A stretch of DNA of 64,000 nt from Deltaproteobacteria bacterium (GTDB lineage Bacteria > Myxococcota_A > UBA9160 > UBA4427), in the NCBI GenBank assembly GCA_019310385.1, contig JAFDEK010000014.1:1-64000 (forward strand). Reading direction: 5' to 3'. A program made the position numbers and the translations under genes. This document shows positions 29,326 to 38,878 of this stretch, piece by piece (position 1 is the stretch's first letter; the number at the start of each line of letters is the position of its first letter). The notes under the pieces are model-generated. The model was not told where the DNA came from and made no database searches. It saw nothing but the letters and a program-made list of their open reading frames with translations.

Positions 29326-29382
29326 CGGCGCGCTGCAATCGGGCGGGTGGGCGACCATCGCCCTCGGATATACTCCGGCCCC

Positions 29383-31593
29383 ATGTTCGAGCGCTTGCTG
29401 CCGATTCTTCGCGCCCGCCCCCGCTTCGCCATACTCGCCATTGTAGTCGCGGTCGGGGTTGCGGCCTTTGCGCTGCCCCTGGTTCGCCGCTCTCTCACCC
29501 TCGCCGACGAGGGTTACCTCCTACTCCAGTCCCTCGACATGCTCCACGGAAAAGTCCTCTACCGGGATCTGGACGCCTTCGTGACGCCGGGCCTCTGGTT
29601 CGTGTTGGCGGGGCTCTTCTCCCTGGTCGAGCCCAGCGTCATCGCATCGCGCATCCCGGTCTTCATCGCCTATCTCGCCATGGTGGGGATCAGCTATCGC
29701 ATCGTCGCTCTCATGGCAGGCTGGCGTGCGGGACTCGTCGCCGTGGCACTCATGCTGGTATGCACGGTGTGGGCCTTTCCCGCCTGGACCTTTGCCTTCT
29801 ACTCCCCCTTTTCGGTGCTCTTCGCCCTGGCGGGGCTGGAGCGTCTGCTCGTGTGGTCCGGCGGCGCTCGCGGGCGCGATCTGGTCTGGAGCGGGGTCTT
29901 CTTCGGAATCGCAATCGTGTTCAAGCAGAACTACGGCGCCTTCGCGCTGGTCGGGGCCGCAGTCGGCGTGGTGGCTCTGCACCTCGAGCGCGCCGAGCCC
30001 ATCAAGTCGACCCTCCGCCCGCTCGCGGCCGACGCGGCGCGCATGGCGGTCGGAGTCGCGGCCGTGGGCTTGCCCGTCTTCGGGTACTTCGTCTTTCAGG
30101 GAGTGGTGCCGGAGCTCTTCCAGAGCCTCCTTCTCCACCCCTTCGAGTTCAGTGGAAAGCACGACATCTCCTACCTGGGCCTCGGCAAGCTCTTCGACGG
30201 CGCCTTCATGCGCGAGAGCGTCGAGATGTACACCTACGCCGCACAGCCCGTCTACCGCACCCTGCCGCCAGGCGGTCTCGTCGATGAATGGAGGGTGATC
30301 GAACGGCTCCACGTTCTGATGTACTGGATTCCACCCGGGGTCTTCTTCGCGGGAGCGGCACTCGCGCTCCTCCCGGGCCAGTCCTCGTCCCCGGCCCCGG
30401 AGCGTCCTCGGCTCGTGAACGGGAGACTGGTCGCGGTGGTGGCTGTGTGCTTCTTCCTCTTTCTTGGCGTCTTCCCGCGTGCGGACTTCAACCACCTCAT
30501 CAACGTCTATCAGGGGGTCGTGGTGGCGGGGGTCGTGGTCACCCACGCCCTGCTGGCCCGTCTGCCCCAGCCGGGGCCTTTGTGGCTGCGCGCAACCCTG
30601 GGGGCGGCTGCGGCGGTGTTCGGTCTCTACGCGGCAGTGGCGGGCTATTGGTACTACGAGCTCATGATCCGCATGGACACACCCATCGCCGCCAAGCGGG
30701 GCGGCGTGATCGTGAACGAGTTCGATGCGGCACAAATCAAGATCGTATTGAAGACCATCGATCTGCTGGTTCCGCCCGGAGAGGCGCTACTGACGATTCC
30801 CGACCTCGCCATGCTCAACTTCCTGTCCGGTCGACCCATGCCCAGCGCCTACTACAACCTCTACGAGCACCACATCGGCCACGACCGGGGCGCTTCGGTC
30901 GTGGAGGGGGCCGAGGCCCACGGAGTCAATATCGCGCTTACCCGCTACGACGACTTCTTCTCGGACCGGTCAGGCTTGCGAGACTACGCTCCAGCGCTCG
31001 TCGACTACCTCGAGACCCGATTCGAGATCACCGGGACGGTGGGAGACGAGGACTATCTGGTTCTCCGACGACGTTCGGCCCCCGTTCCACTCGAAGTGAG
31101 TAGCCGGCTGCTCGAACATTGCGACACGGGCACGGCATCCCAGGTGGGGCGCGAGCATCTCTTCTTCGACTCACTCTACCACTACCCCGGCATCGGGCTG
31201 GAGGAGTCGAGGGGAGAGGTGCAGACCGAGTGTCGGCTGCGGATTCCGGCCGAGGGGGCCGAGTTGGTGACCCGCATCGGGGTTCGCGAACCGGCGGTAG
31301 TGGTGGAGCCAGGAGCCGTGACCATGGAGATCGACTTGCTTCGCGACGGCCAGGATTCGGAGCGGCTCCTCACGCAGGTCTTCGCGCTGCAAGCGAAGGA
31401 CTTGCGGCATTCCTACTTTCCACGCCATGGCGAGTACCGGGTCGATCTCTCCGAGCATGCGGGCGAGGAGGTCACCCTCGTCTTTCGAAGCATCCGGGAG
31501 GGTCGCGTCCTCGTGCTCTACGGCAGATTCGCCGACTTCGGGAGTGTCTTCGAAGATCTACGCATCGTGCCCGCCAGGAACTCAGGGGACTGA
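29383..31593 (+). CDS. Multi-TM glycosyltransferase-like (PMT/ArnT-type) membrane protein
   Basis: TLADEGYLLLQSLDMLHGKVLYRDLDAFVTPGLWFVLAGLFSLVEPSV...; GIAIVFKQNYGAFALVG. Confidence 0.65.
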   Translation: MFERLLPILRARPRFAILAIVVAVGVAAFALPLVRRSLTLADEGYLLLQSLDMLHGKVLYRDLDAFVTPGLWFVLAGLFSLVEPSVIASRIPVFIAYLAMVGISYRIVALMAGWRAGLVAVALMLVCTVWAFPAWTFAFYSPFSVLFALAGLERLLVWSGGARGRDLVWSGVFFGIAIVFKQNYGAFALVGAAVGVVALHLERAEPIKSTLRPLAADAARMAVGVAAVGLPVFGYFVFQGVVPELFQSLLLHPFEFSGKHDISYLGLGKLFDGAFMRESVEMYTYAAQPVYRTLPPGGLVDEWRVIERLHVLMYWIPPGVFFAGAALALLPGQSSSPAPERPRLVNGRLVAVVAVCFFLFLGVFPRADFNHLINVYQGVVVAGVVVTHALLARLPQPGPLWLRATLGAAAAVFGLYAAVAGYWYYELMIRMDTPIAAKRGGVIVNEFDAAQIKIVLKTIDLLVPPGEALLTIPDLAMLNFLSGRPMPSAYYNLYEHHIGHDRGASVVEGAEAHGVNIALTRYDDFFSDRSGLRDYAPALVDYLETRFEITGTVGDEDYLVLRRRSAPVPLEVSSRLLEHCDTGTASQVGREHLFFDSLYHYPGIGLEESRGEVQTECRLRIPAEGAELVTRIGVREPAVVVEPGAVTMEIDLLRDGQDSERLLTQVFALQAKDLRHSYFPRHGEYRVDLSEHAGEEVTLVFRSIREGRVLVLYGRFADFGSVFEDLRIVPARNSGD

Positions 31594-31647
31594 GGGCCGC
31601 TCCTCGCGATCCGCCCCCCGCCCACTTCCCAACCGCTCCGCTCGGGC

Positions 31648-33003
31648 TCAGCGGCCGCGTTCGAGGCCGTGTTCGAGGCCGTGTTCGAGGCCGTGAAGTA
31701 GAGCCGCGGCGTCGGTGTTGCCCTTCTCGCTGGCGAGGTCGCCGGGCGTCTTCCCCCTGGCGGTGCGGGCGTCGACCTGGGCGCCGTGGTCGAGCAGCAC
31801 GTGGATGGCGTCGAGCTTTCCCTTCTCGCCCGCGGCGTGGAGGGGGGTGTGGTTGCCGATGGCCGCCCGGTTCACATTGGCGCCGCGTTCGAGAAGGACG
31901 AGCATCACGTAGTGGCGGCCCTGCTGGGCGGTCATGTAGAGGGGCGTCACGCCGTCCTGGTTGGCGACGTCGAGGGGGGCGCCGCGCTCGAGGAGCAGGA
32001 GCACGAGCTTCTCGTTTCCGATGCCGGCAGCGTTGTGAAGTGGCGTCGAGCGCGACTTGTTGCGCGCGGCGGCATCCGCCCCGCGCTCGAGCAGCAGCGT
32101 GGCGGCCTCTTGGTGGCCCTTGCGCGCGGCGCGGTGGAGCGGCGTGTCACCCCTTTGGTCCCGGCTGTCGACGTCGCTGCCGTCGTCGAGAAGCGCCGCG
32201 ATCACGTCTTCGTGGCCCTTGCTCGCCGCCACGTGAATGGGTGTCTCGCCTTCGTCGTTGTGCGCATTCGGGTCGGCGTTCTCGGTGAGCAGCTCGCTCA
32301 CCGCGGCGGCATGTCCCTGGCGCGCCGCGAGGTGGAGCGGTGTGTCGCCATTCGAGTTGCGTGCGTCTACCCGGGCGCCGGCGATCACGAGCGCGGCGAG
32401 CGCCTCCGCGTTGCCCTCGCGCGCGGCCACGTGGAGTGGTGTCACGTCTTGTGGGCCCGGGTCGTCGATGGGGTAGCTCCGCCGCGCGAGGCTGCGGATG
32501 AGTATCGCGCTGCCGCCCTGTGCGGCGACGTGGGCCGCCGACCAACGATCCCTCGCGAGGGCAGTCAGGTCGCCGCCCCGGGCGAGCAGGAGCTCGGCCG
32601 CCACGTCCCGGCCCTCCTGGACCGCGAGGTAGAGGGCCGTCCAACCCCCGCTCGTACGGGCTTCGAGGTCGGCACCGTGTTCCAGCAAGAGCCCCAGGAT
32701 CTGGGCGTGACCGTTGCGCGCGGCGATGTGGAGCGGAGTCCAGCCTCCCGCTGCCCGGGCATCGATCTCGGCTCCGAGCTCGAGCAATCGCCGCGCCTCG
32801 GCGATCTCTCCCGCCTGGGCTGCGAGGAAGAGCCCGGTCTCGCCGTAGGGGCTGCGCGCTACGAGGTCGAGCTCTTCCGACCCACCGGATTCGGCCGTGA
32901 GATCAGTCGAGGAGGCGGGCCGCATCTCTCCCTCCCCACCGCTGCAGGCCGCGAACAGGGGCAGGGCGGCCACGAGGGAGAGGATGGGATTCGATTGCCT
33001 CAA
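31648..33003 (-). CDS. Ankyrin-repeat lipoprotein (TTG start)
   Basis: RQSNPILSLVAALPLFAACSGGEGEM lipobox; about 10 ankyrin repeats; C-term HGLEHGLEHGLERGR. Confidence 0.88.
   Translation of the reverse strand: MRQSNPILSLVAALPLFAACSGGEGEMRPASSTDLTAESGGSEELDLVARSPYGETGLFLAAQAGEIAEARRLLELGAEIDARAAGGWTPLHIAARNGHAQILGLLLEHGADLEARTSGGWTALYLAVQEGRDVAAELLLARGGDLTALARDRWSAAHVAAQGGSAILIRSLARRSYPIDDPGPQDVTPLHVAAREGNAEALAALVIAGARVDARNSNGDTPLHLAARQGHAAAVSELLTENADPNAHNDEGETPIHVAASKGHEDVIAALLDDGSDVDSRDQRGDTPLHRAARKGHQEAATLLLERGADAAARNKSRSTPLHNAAGIGNEKLVLLLLERGAPLDVANQDGVTPLYMTAQQGRHYVMLVLLERGANVNRAAIGNHTPLHAAGEKGKLDAIHVLLDHGAQVDARTARGKTPGDLASEKGNTDAAALLHGLEHGLEHGLERGR
31659..31694. repeat. 12-bp tandem repeat gttcgaggccgt x3
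   Basis: 31659-31670, 31671-31682, 31683-31694 identical. Confidence 0.97.
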
Positions 33004-33011
33004 CGGCTCCT

Positions 33012-34316
33012 CTACTCCTCGTCCTCGATGTAGCCCAGGGTGCGAAGGTGCTCGACGATGTCCTGCTCGACGCCGGACTCCGTATCTTCGACGAAGCTGA
33101 TTTCGACGTCGTCGTAGCTGTCGATGGGAGTCTTGGGAGGAGATTCGAGGAAGGAAGCCGGCCCGCCGTCCATGTCCCGGGCGATGGGGAGGCCCATCCA
33201 CAGGAGAAGCGTGGGCACGACGTCGCGCACCGTCATCTTGTGGGGCCGGCTGCCCGCCGGGACGCCCGGCCCGCGAGCGAAAACGATCCCATGGATGGCG
33301 TCCTTGCTGTCGTGAACGCCCGAAAGGCGCATCAGGGCCTGTCCCGCCTCGAATCCGTGATCCGAAACCACCATGACGAGATCGTCAGGGCCATAGTCGG
33401 CGATGAGCTCGCCGATCAAGGCGTCCACGTACTCGTAGTAGGCGAAGAGGGCATCGCGCCCCCCCGCTCGACCCTCCGGCGTGGGACGTAGACCCGGCGG
33501 GTACATTTCCTCGGGCTCGAGGACGCCCCAGATGTAGTGGGAGATCCGGTCGATGCCGGGCAGGAGCACCATGAGGAGATCGGGCTGCGTCCCGCGCTCG
33601 ATCTCGAGCGCCAGACGCGTCAGGGCGCCGTCCTCGGCAAAGCGCCGGGAGAGCTCGTCGCGCAGGACCCAGCGCGGAAGCACCTTGTCCTCCGCGAAGG
33701 GGTTCGGGTGGTCGGGCAGGGGCGTTGCGTTCGCCCGCATGAGCTTCGCGAGGCGGTCGTTCCAGCTCGGGGGGTAGATGACGGCGCCGGTCGGTGTGGT
33801 GGCGGCGCCGGTCATGCGTTCGCGGCCGTCGATCTCCTTGGCGAGCACGTGGTCGGAGACCATGACGCCGTTCACCCGCTCGAGGGGATAGGTGTTCCAG
33901 AAGTTCACCACGCCCACGGTCATGCCCTTCGCCGAGGCGATGCTCCAGATGGTGCGCGCAGTGCGATCGGTGGAGAGGAAGAGGTGGTGGACGCCCTGGG
34001 CGTCCTTCTTCGAGAAGCTCGCGATTCCGTGCTTGGAGGGCATCTGCCCGGTGACGATGGTGTTCCAGATGCGCGGCGATTCGATCGGCTGGGAGGATTT
34101 GAGATCGCCGGCGGCGCCCTCCTCCTTCAGGCGGGCGAGGTTGGGAAGCCGTCCCTGGAGGATGAGTTCGGCTACCACCTTCGGCGAGGCGCCGTCTACA
34201 CCGATCAACAGGACACGGCCGGGCCGCTCATAGGGTTCGCTGCACCCGCTGAATCCCGCCGCGAGTGTGAGGGACAGGAACGCGACGAGGGGCCGCGTGA
34301 TTCGATTCGAATACAT
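33012..34316 (-). CDS. Alkaline phosphatase / type I phosphodiesterase-nucleotide pyrophosphatase family lipoprotein
   Basis: LTLAAGFSGCSE lipobox; RVLLIGVDGASPKVV...NTIVTGQMPSKHGI...LVMVVSDHGFEAGQ. Confidence 0.85.
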   Translation of the reverse strand: MYSNRITRPLVAFLSLTLAAGFSGCSEPYERPGRVLLIGVDGASPKVVAELILQGRLPNLARLKEEGAAGDLKSSQPIESPRIWNTIVTGQMPSKHGIASFSKKDAQGVHHLFLSTDRTARTIWSIASAKGMTVGVVNFWNTYPLERVNGVMVSDHVLAKEIDGRERMTGAATTPTGAVIYPPSWNDRLAKLMRANATPLPDHPNPFAEDKVLPRWVLRDELSRRFAEDGALTRLALEIERGTQPDLLMVLLPGIDRISHYIWGVLEPEEMYPPGLRPTPEGRAGGRDALFAYYEYVDALIGELIADYGPDDLVMVVSDHGFEAGQALMRLSGVHDSKDAIHGIVFARGPGVPAGSRPHKMTVRDVVPTLLLWMGLPIARDMDGGPASFLESPPKTPIDSYDDVEISFVEDTESGVEQDIVEHLRTLGYIEDEE

Positions 34317-34440
34317 GCCAGTCTTGCCTCGAGAACTCTGAAAACGGTGACCGAGCCTAGCATGCCTGCGTGGACACCGTCGTCTCCGTCAGCGCGCCCG
34401 ACGCTCTCGTTCCCGGGGCCTCTCACTCACCGTATCGACC

Positions 34441-36726
34441 TCAGCATTCCGATCCGGACCGGCCCTGGCGGCCCTCTTCCGCGAGCCAGCTCCGCAGCTT
34501 CGACCAGCGCCGGAGCTCCTGCCCTTTTCCCTGCACCGCCATGGCGAGGGCGCGGCGCTGACCGATCAAGACCACCAGCTGCTTGCCGCGGGTCAGCGCG
34601 GTATAGATGAGATTGCGCTTCAGCATGGTGTAGTGCTGGGTCGTGATGGGGATCACGACGGCTGGGTATTCGGAGCCCTGGGACTTGTGCACCGTGATCG
34701 CGTAGGCGAGCACCAGCTGGTCGAGCTCGTCGAAGCCGTATGGGACGCTGCGCTCGTCGAAATCGACGACGAGCTCGCCCTGCTCCGGATCGACCGCCTC
34801 CACGAATCCCACGTCTCCGTTGAAGACCTTCTTGTCGTAGTCGTTCTCGATCTGCATCACCTTGTCGCCGAGCGCGTAGGTCCAGCCAAAGCGCTCCACC
34901 CTCGCTCCGGTCTTCGCGGAGGGATTGAGGGTCTCCTGCAACGCGAGGTTCAGCGCCCGGGCTCCGAGCTGCCCCCGGTGCATGGGGCAGAGTACCTGGA
35001 CCTCGCGCATCGGATCGAAGCCGAAGCGCTTGGGGATGCGCTCCCGCACCAGGGTGAGGATGCGCTGGGCTGCGTCGTCGGGCTCGGCGGTCTCGATGAA
35101 GTAGAAGTCGCTTCCCTCCTCGGCGGCGAGATCGGGCAGCTGCCCTTCGTTGACGCGATGGGCGCTGCGCACGATGCGACTCGTCGCCGCCTGACGGAAG
35201 ATCTCGCGCAGGCGCACCACGGGAACAGCACCCGAATCGATGATGTCGCGCAGCACCTGGCCGGGCCCCACCGAGGGCAGCTGGTCGACGTCTCCCACCA
35301 ATACGAGCGCGGCCGTCGGCGGCACCGCCTTCAACAGGGCGAAGAGGAGGGGCACGTCCACCATCGAGCTCTCGTCTACGACCAGGAGCGCGCAGTCGAT
35401 GGGGTTGGACTCGTCGCGCTTGAAGCCCCCGCTGCGGGGATCGGCCTCGAGCAGGCGGTGGAGGGTTCTGGCCTCCTGGCCCGTCGCCTCGGCGAGGCGT
35501 TTGGCGGCGCGGCCGGTCGGGGCCGCGAGGGCCGTGCGCACCTTCTTTCCGCGCAAGACGGCGAGGAGTGACTTGACGAGGGTGGTCTTGCCCACCCCTG
35601 GGCCGCCGGTCATCACGACCACCTTCGAGCGCAGCGCCCGTGTGAGGGCTGCGCGCTGACTCTGCGCGAGCTCGATAGCGAGCTTCTCCTCCACCTGCGC
35701 GATGGCGGGCGCGGCGTCGATCTCTCCCCACGGCGGCGCTCCCCGGGCCAGGGCGAGGAGCCGCGCAGCGGCGCTTCGCTCCGCTCCGTAGAGCCCGGAC
35801 AGGAAGACGCAGGGCTGCTGGTCGATGTCGTCGCGAACGATCTCACCCGCGCGAAGCTCAGCGGCGAGCGCGCTCTCGACCCGCTCGGCATCCACGTCGA
35901 GGAGCTCGCGGGCCTGTCTGTGGAGCTCGGCCTCGGGTAGGCCGCAGTGGCCGTCTGAGACGGCTTCGCGCAGCACGTGGCTCACCCCTGCCCGCACGCG
36001 CTCGAGCGCGTTTGGCTCCACGCCGAGCTGCCGGGCGAGGGCGTCTGCGGTGAGGAAACCGATGCCGCGGATGTCCCGGGCGAGACAGTATGGGTCCTCG
36101 CGGATGCGCTCGAGGGCGGCTTCGCCGTAGCTGCGGTAGATGCGCACGGCGCGCGCGGTCCCCACGCCATGGGAATAGAGGAAGACCATGATCTCCCGCA
36201 CCCGCTTCTGCTCCGCCCAGGCGGCGACGATGCGCTCGCTTCGCACGCTTCCCACACCCTGCACCTCGCGCAGGCGTTCGGGGGAGCCTTCGATCACGTC
36301 GAAGACCTGCTCGCCGAAGCTCTCCACCAGGCGCTTGGCCAGGCCGGGCCCGATTCCATGGACCAGTCCCGAGCCGAGATAGCGCTCCATGCCCTGGCGG
36401 CTGGTGGGCGCCGCCACCCGCAGCTCGCTCGCGCTGAACTGCTGACCGTGGCGGGCGTCGTGGCTCCACTCCCCTTCGGCTTCGATGAATTCGCCCGGGC
36501 TCACCCGGGCGGCCTTGCCCACGACGGTGGCAAGCTCCCGGCGCCGCGGCAGTCTCACCCGCAGGACGCTGAAGCCCGTGTCTTCGTTGTGAAAGGTGAC
36601 CCGCTCGATTACACCGGAGACATGGTTCTGCTCCGCCGGGCCGTCCAGCTCCAGCCTTCCCTGGGCTCGGGGAGACACGCCGTTCCGGGAGGCATCGAAG
36701 GGCTCGGGCAATTGGACTCCCCGCAT
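34441..36726 (-). CDS. recD2: RecD2-type SF1B helicase
   Basis: VVMTGGPGVGKTTLVKSLL; LLVVDESSMVDVPL; LVGDVDQLPSVGPGQVL; YAITVHKSQGSEYPAVVIPI; N-terminal HhH region. Confidence 0.95.
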   Translation of the reverse strand: MRGVQLPEPFDASRNGVSPRAQGRLELDGPAEQNHVSGVIERVTFHNEDTGFSVLRVRLPRRRELATVVGKAARVSPGEFIEAEGEWSHDARHGQQFSASELRVAAPTSRQGMERYLGSGLVHGIGPGLAKRLVESFGEQVFDVIEGSPERLREVQGVGSVRSERIVAAWAEQKRVREIMVFLYSHGVGTARAVRIYRSYGEAALERIREDPYCLARDIRGIGFLTADALARQLGVEPNALERVRAGVSHVLREAVSDGHCGLPEAELHRQARELLDVDAERVESALAAELRAGEIVRDDIDQQPCVFLSGLYGAERSAAARLLALARGAPPWGEIDAAPAIAQVEEKLAIELAQSQRAALTRALRSKVVVMTGGPGVGKTTLVKSLLAVLRGKKVRTALAAPTGRAAKRLAEATGQEARTLHRLLEADPRSGGFKRDESNPIDCALLVVDESSMVDVPLLFALLKAVPPTAALVLVGDVDQLPSVGPGQVLRDIIDSGAVPVVRLREIFRQAATSRIVRSAHRVNEGQLPDLAAEEGSDFYFIETAEPDDAAQRILTLVRERIPKRFGFDPMREVQVLCPMHRGQLGARALNLALQETLNPSAKTGARVERFGWTYALGDKVMQIENDYDKKVFNGDVGFVEAVDPEQGELVVDFDERSVPYGFDELDQLVLAYAITVHKSQGSEYPAVVIPITTQHYTMLKRNLIYTALTRGKQLVVLIGQRRALAMAVQGKGQELRRWSKLRSWLAEEGRQGRSGSEC

Positions 36727-36750
36727 TGCGTGTCGCGTAGATCGACTCGG

Positions 36751-38610
36751 CTAGAACCGGAACTCGCCCGCCACGAGTCTATCGTGGAGCTTGCGGTCCA
36801 GAGGAGCGAATGCATGCGATTCGGGATCGGCGAAGTAGAGCAGATCCAGGACCTCGAGCGGATCGAAGCCCTGCTTCACGAGGTCCATCTTCTTGTGCTT
36901 GAAGGTCCCCGTGGTCTCGATCTCGCGCTGGAGGCGGATGAAGAGGGGGCGCGCGTAGGGGGCAAGGTGGGCCTCGAGATAGTCGGGGAGGGCCTCGAGG
37001 TCGAACTCGGTGTCGACCACCAGCGCTGCCATGCCGGCCCGGCCCTCCGCACCCGGCACCTCGACGCCGTAGACGTTGGCCTCGAGCACGCCCGGGTAGA
37101 CGGAGATCACTTCGGCGACTTCGCTCGTGGAGACGTTCTCCCCCTTCCAGCGAAAGGTGTCTCCGATACGGTCGACGAAATAGAAGTAGCCGCGCTCATC
37201 CTTGCGCATCAAATCGCCCGTGCGGAACCAGGCGTCGCCATTCTTGAATACGTCGCGCAGGATCTTCTTCTCGGTTGCCTCCGCGTTTGCGTAGCCCTCG
37301 AAGTGTCCGATGGGGAGCAGGGACCGCTTCGGGATCAGGCCGATGGCCTCGCCCACCTCGCCAGGCCGGCACTCGATGCAGCGGCCCTTTTCGCCGCGCA
37401 CGGGCACCTCGTGTTCGACGTCGAATCGGATCAGTCTTACGTGGAAGACCCAGTTGAGGTAGAAGGGCAGGCGGCCGACGGAGCCCACCTTTCCGTCGGA
37501 GTTCATGATCGCGACATTGCCCTCGGTGGCGCCGTAGAACTCGAAGATGCGCGGGATTCCGAAGCGCTGCTGGAAGGACTCCCAGATCTCCGGGCGCAGG
37601 CCGTTACCCGCGCACAGGCGCACCTTGTGCTCGCGCTCGTCCTGGGTGATGGGCGCGTTGAGGAGATAGCGACACAGCTCGCCGATGTACTGGAAGATCG
37701 TTACGTCGTACTTGACGCAGTCCGACCAGAATTGGCTCGCCGAGAAGCGTCGCCTCAGAACGATGCAGGCGCCGGCGTGCAGGGCCATGCCCACCGCCAG
37801 GACGCCTCCGGCGGTGTGGTAGAGCGGCAGGACGACGTAGATGCGGTCGCTGGGCGTGACCTTTGCCGCGGCCGCGAAGCCGGCCGTCAGGAGCCGGAAG
37901 CGCATGTGGCTGATGTTCGCCGCCTTGGGGTTGCCCGTGGTGCCGCTGGTATAGATGTAGAAGAGCTTGTCGCGGGCTCGCATGCCTTCCCGGGGCTTGC
38001 CCTCGAGAGGAGCCGCCCAGGTGCGGTCGAGGGCGGCGTCGAGGTCGAGGGCGCCCGCGAGCTCCGGCTCGTCGGCCTCGTCAGGCTCCGGCGGGTCGAG
38101 GGTCGGCTCCTGGAGCTCCGGCGGCGAGCCGTGGATCCAGACCTGGGGCTCCGGCTCGAGGAGCCCCTGCGCGCTCGCGTAGGCGTCGACGAGCTCCCGG
38201 CCCAGGATGCAGTGCCGTGCGCCGGAAATGCGCAGGCAGTGGGCGAGAGGAGCGCCGCTGAGGTGCGTGTTGATGAGCGCCGTCACCGCGCCGATCTTCG
38301 CCATCCCAAGCCAGGCGAAGATGTACTCGGGCCGATTCTCCATGAGGAGCGCCACTACGTCTCCCCACTTGATCCCCTGGGCCTGGGCCCAGTGGGCGTA
38401 GCGGTTCCCCCAGGTATCGAGCTCTGCGTAGGTGACGAGGCGGTCTTCGAAGCAGATGGCTACAGCGTTGGGGGCCTTCTTCGCCCAGCCCTCGACGATG
38501 TCGGCCGCGGTGCTGCGCGAATTCTCCGACACTCCGCGCAGACCAAGGCCCATCCGAAGGGCATCGGAGAGATAGCGCGACTCGCGGCGGATGGCGTCGA
38601 AGAGGGGCAT
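36751..38610 (-). CDS. Long-chain/very-long-chain fatty-acyl-CoA synthetase (FadD6/FATP-like)
   Basis: KLFYIYTSGTTGNPKAANISH; FEFYGATEGN; FRTGDLMRKDERGYFYFVDRIGDTFRWKGENVSTSEV. Confidence 0.93.
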   Translation of the reverse strand: MPLFDAIRRESRYLSDALRMGLGLRGVSENSRSTAADIVEGWAKKAPNAVAICFEDRLVTYAELDTWGNRYAHWAQAQGIKWGDVVALLMENRPEYIFAWLGMAKIGAVTALINTHLSGAPLAHCLRISGARHCILGRELVDAYASAQGLLEPEPQVWIHGSPPELQEPTLDPPEPDEADEPELAGALDLDAALDRTWAAPLEGKPREGMRARDKLFYIYTSGTTGNPKAANISHMRFRLLTAGFAAAAKVTPSDRIYVVLPLYHTAGGVLAVGMALHAGACIVLRRRFSASQFWSDCVKYDVTIFQYIGELCRYLLNAPITQDEREHKVRLCAGNGLRPEIWESFQQRFGIPRIFEFYGATEGNVAIMNSDGKVGSVGRLPFYLNWVFHVRLIRFDVEHEVPVRGEKGRCIECRPGEVGEAIGLIPKRSLLPIGHFEGYANAEATEKKILRDVFKNGDAWFRTGDLMRKDERGYFYFVDRIGDTFRWKGENVSTSEVAEVISVYPGVLEANVYGVEVPGAEGRAGMAALVVDTEFDLEALPDYLEAHLAPYARPLFIRLQREIETTGTFKHKKMDLVKQGFDPLEVLDLLYFADPESHAFAPLDRKLHDRLVAGEFRF

Positions 38611-38878
38611 CGGTCCTCCAGGGCGATGGTGCCCCGGAGCGGATTATACGGGCAGAGCGGGAGGACGGGGAGCGCGGCGACGCCGACATCCCTGGGTGGA
38701 CCCGGCGACCCTTCCCCTTCGATCTCGGCCGCCAGCGCTTGACCTGCCCTGAAGGGAGGACGAGAATCCGGAAACGGCGTTGGATTGCCGGCGGAGCATC
38801 GACAATCGCATCGGCCTGCGATCGCATCGGCCTGGGAGAGTGGCGTGAGGCGGTGCGCGGAGAGGCGCGCGGAGAGAG

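Noticed and set aside
35977-38742. 921-aa + ORF
   Set aside because: Antisense to recD2 and the acyl-CoA synthetase, both with clear motifs
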